From NCBI GenBank assembly GCA_003999685.1, contig CP021228.1, positions 248,001 to 312,000 of the forward strand: a stretch of DNA of 64,000 nucleotides, written 5' to 3'. The notes below the pieces were generated by a model that searched no databases, was not told the origin of the DNA, and saw only the letters and a program-made list of their open reading frames with translations. The translations under genes and the position numbers were made by a program. Shown piece after piece: positions 61,696 through 64,000 of the stretch (positions are counted from its first letter, which is position 1; the number at the start of each line of letters is the position of its first letter). The stretch comes from Taiwanofungus camphoratus (taxonomy: Eukaryota > Basidiomycota > Agaricomycetes > Polyporales > Taiwanofungaceae).

Positions 61696-63151
61696 ATGTC
61701 TCTGAAAAGCTCTGCTCCGTCAGAGACCCCCACACGTTACTCCCGCTCGACGACGGCAGGCACGTCGTCCAGCCTGAACAAGCCCCGCGCATACTCGAAC
61801 GCGTCCCTCATCAGCAATGTGAGCGGTGTCACGACGGTAAAGCCCTCCAAAAGGAATGGAGAGGCTGCCTCGAGGTCCTCGAATGCGACGCCCGTGCCTG
61901 TGTCAGCGAGCATAGCGAAGAGAACCTCTGGTTCAAGCTCGATACCGTCATTCTCTGCATCGCGTCGGAATTCAGCGGCCATACCGCCCACGTCGTTCGT
62001 CGATGCGGCGCTCTCAACCTCGACTATGTCTTCCAAAATAGTGAGTGTTCGGTTCGTGGTCGCAGGGCAGTGTGCTCACGTCTGGGACGGCCAGTCTTCT
62101 TCCTCGATCAGCAAGTCGCGCAACGCGCCGCCCGCGCGGCAGAACAGCGTGCCAGCTAGCGCGAAGCCCGTGCCCTCTGTGGCGCCCTCCCGACGCACCG
62201 TGCGGTCGACGTCGGTGTCGATGTTCACGTCCGACTCGGACACGGGGCTCAAGACGGCGCCGACGACACCGCGCATGCGGGTGATGTCCACGCCGCGCCT
62301 GGTGTCCGGGCAGGGCAAGCCAAAGAGCAAGTCCCCTTCGGCGGGCATGAGTACGGACGCGTCTTCGCCATCGATCACGCTCACGTCACCGAGCGTTGCG
62401 CCCACGAAAGCGAAGACGGCCGCGACGACGCCCAAGACAACGCCCACTCGACCGCCGCGGCCGCCGAGCACAAGGCCGTCGCCTCAGAACACGCCGGGGA
62501 AGAAGAGCGCGGGCTCGCCTGCAGCGAAGAAGGTGGCGGAGAGCACGGTCAGTGGATCGCCACCGGTCATGCGGGCGCTGACGCTGACGGTGAACGGGAG
62601 CACGCTGAACGGCGGAGAGGATGGGGCGCTGTCAATGTGGGACGGGGATGACATGACGCTGGACATGGTTACGGACGCGGGGGACGGGGAGATCGACGAG
62701 GAGGTGTGTGCGGGTCCTGTTTCTAGTCCGGGCAGAGCTCTGACGACGGCGGACGGCACAGATGCAGGGCGCGCTGCAGGCGGTCCTCGGGGTGCACACG
62801 CGCAAGGTGCTGCACCTGAAGCGGCTGTTAGAGCGCGCACAGGCATCCACAGCGGCGCAGCTGCACGCGTTACAGGCGGAGGTGCGGCTCTTACGCGACC
62901 GCGAGCGAGAGAGCGCGCAGGTTGGCGTGCTGGACAACCTGGAAGGTGCAGACGACGATAGGTACTGCGTATGCGGCGGTAGGAGGAGGCGCGAGTATTG
63001 GAGTGGGTATCGCGGGAACGAGGACGACGGGGTGGGTGTGGAGGTGGACCTCGCGACGGCCCTGAGGGGTGACGGTAGTGGAGGCTTCAACGAGATCGAA
63101 GTGAGGAGGGCGGTGCGCGGGTTGGGAAGAGATGACCGCATGCGATTGTGA
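61696..63151 (+). CDS. Disordered basic protein with C-terminal coiled coil
   Basis: Three exons (61696-62040, 62095-62703, 62762-63151) give 447 residues. Residues 1-~310 are Ser/Thr/Pro/Ala/Lys-rich with many minimal proline-directed sites ([23 protein letters not shown]). After an acidic patch ([17 protein letters not shown]) comes a helix with heptad spacing, [20 protein letters not shown] and [17 protein letters not shown], a clear coiled coil. The start is the first Met after the AT-rich leader; an in-frame upstream Met exists at 61591 but its leader looks non-coding. The gene sits in very GC-rich DNA. The pattern resembles cytoskeleton- or microtubule-associated proteins, but that is inference. 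Confidence 0.75.
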
Positions 63152-63226
63152 GCTTTCGCTTTCTTGTTCCTCCTTCTGCTTGACTAAAGCGTTTGGAACA
63201 GGATTAGCATCATTTTAGACTCGTGC

Positions 63227-64000
63227 ATGCCTGGAGACATCAGGTTACAGATCCTCCTCCTGGAAAAGTATGCGAAATCGACGTTCGATATTGTGGGCAA
63301 TCTTGCTCCCGACCTAGTGTTCAAGGTGTTCAAATGGCTCAGCATCAAAGAGTTGCTTGGCGTTGAACCGGTGCATCTTTATGGTGTTATTATCCATGAA
63401 GAGGCACTAAAGATATAATAGATATCTAAGAAGTGGCAAGAGATGGTCCATCTCCCTGCATTGTGGAGGTATCATTGCCTGAGGATAACATCCACGGATC
63501 CCATGCCTATACGGCCGCCTTCGAAACCTGAAGGATGGTAGGCAGTCTTTGATCAGTTTGGTGATAGCGTATATACTCAAACATCCGTAGGGAACCTCTC
63601 TATCGCTCTCTTCATCACCGGGAGTCCAACTTCCGGAATGCATTACCGCAGAGCGTGCGGTTCCTGAATGGGCATACAAACTACTGTACGACGTTGCTGC
63701 TACGCGGTATGTTCAATTATTCCATGCCCATGCCCATGCCATCACTAAGTAGGGTTCATTAGGCAAGCGTCTGATCAGTGGATCGTACGACGAGACTATC
63801 CGATTCTGGGATGTTGAGACAGGTGAGATGAAGAAGTGCTTACAAGTCAAGAAACCCGTCAGCTGTGTCGATTTCCTTGCGGAAGAAGGTACTGCTCCTT
63901 TTCATGATTCGATATGCATATAGACTCCATTGACTATCTAACCGATCCAGAGGTGTTCGTCGTTGGGTTCCACGATGTTGGGTAAGAGTGTTATACTGTG
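63227..64000 (+). CDS. F-box/WD40 repeat protein, 5' part
   Basis: The gene runs off the right edge. It starts [20 protein letters not shown], then an F-box ([23 protein letters not shown], interrupted by an intron at about 63376-63420, [18 protein letters not shown]), a linker ([20 protein letters not shown]), and the first WD40 blades: [59 protein letters not shown]. At least five exons with short introns. This is the layout of Cdc4/Met30/Fbw7-type substrate receptors of SCF ubiquitin ligases. The C terminus and substrate specificity are outside the window. Confidence 0.85.

Overview
The window looks like nuclear DNA of a filamentous basidiomycete, probably an Agaricomycete. Almost every recognisable gene is cut by many short introns (about 50-75 bp, GT..AG, phases consistent across each gene). 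There is an orthodox mitochondrial-type SDHB, an Agaricomycete-style F-box gene, and a scatter of small DNA transposons. No virus-derived or LTR element, CRISPR array or rRNA was recognised. Gene models were built by hand from splice sites and reading phase; those given with exon counts close in frame from ATG to stop.

Layout. 1-7.2 kb is a transposon-rich border: a complete hAT element (1873-6201) with a perfect 8-bp target duplication sits inside an older TA-flanked non-autonomous element, followed by a pogo-like MITE. 9.0-41.1 kb holds what looks like a natural-product gene cluster: an aromatic prenyltransferase (DMATS type), a glutathione S-transferase, a hemerythrin-domain protein, a small orphan protein, a cytochrome P450, an MFS exporter, a 2230-residue NRPS with order A-T-C-A-T-C-T, two unrecognised genes, a second copy of the small orphan family and a second P450. 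42-44 kb carries a beta-trefoil lectin-like gene with LEA2-like domains. 44-64 kb is more ordinary: a tRNA-like Pol III unit, SDHB, a caspase-domain gene, a four-helix membrane protein, a decayed F-box locus with a copy of the caspase gene's tail, an aldo-keto reductase, two disordered proteins and the start of an F-box/WD40 gene running off the end.

How the cluster may work (inference). The NRPS order is that of GliP and SirP, the two-module synthetases that make diketopiperazines for epidithiodioxopiperazines. With a DMATS, two related P450s, a GST and an exporter, the parts list suggests a prenylated, oxidised cyclic dipeptide. The marker genes for sulfur chemistry (C-S lyase, dipeptidase, gamma-glutamyl cyclotransferase, GliT-type oxidoreductase) and methyltransferases were not seen, so a sulfur bridge is not supported. 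The paired orphan genes at 17.1 and 38.0 kb and the 338-residue orphan at 36.4 kb are candidates for unknown tailoring steps.
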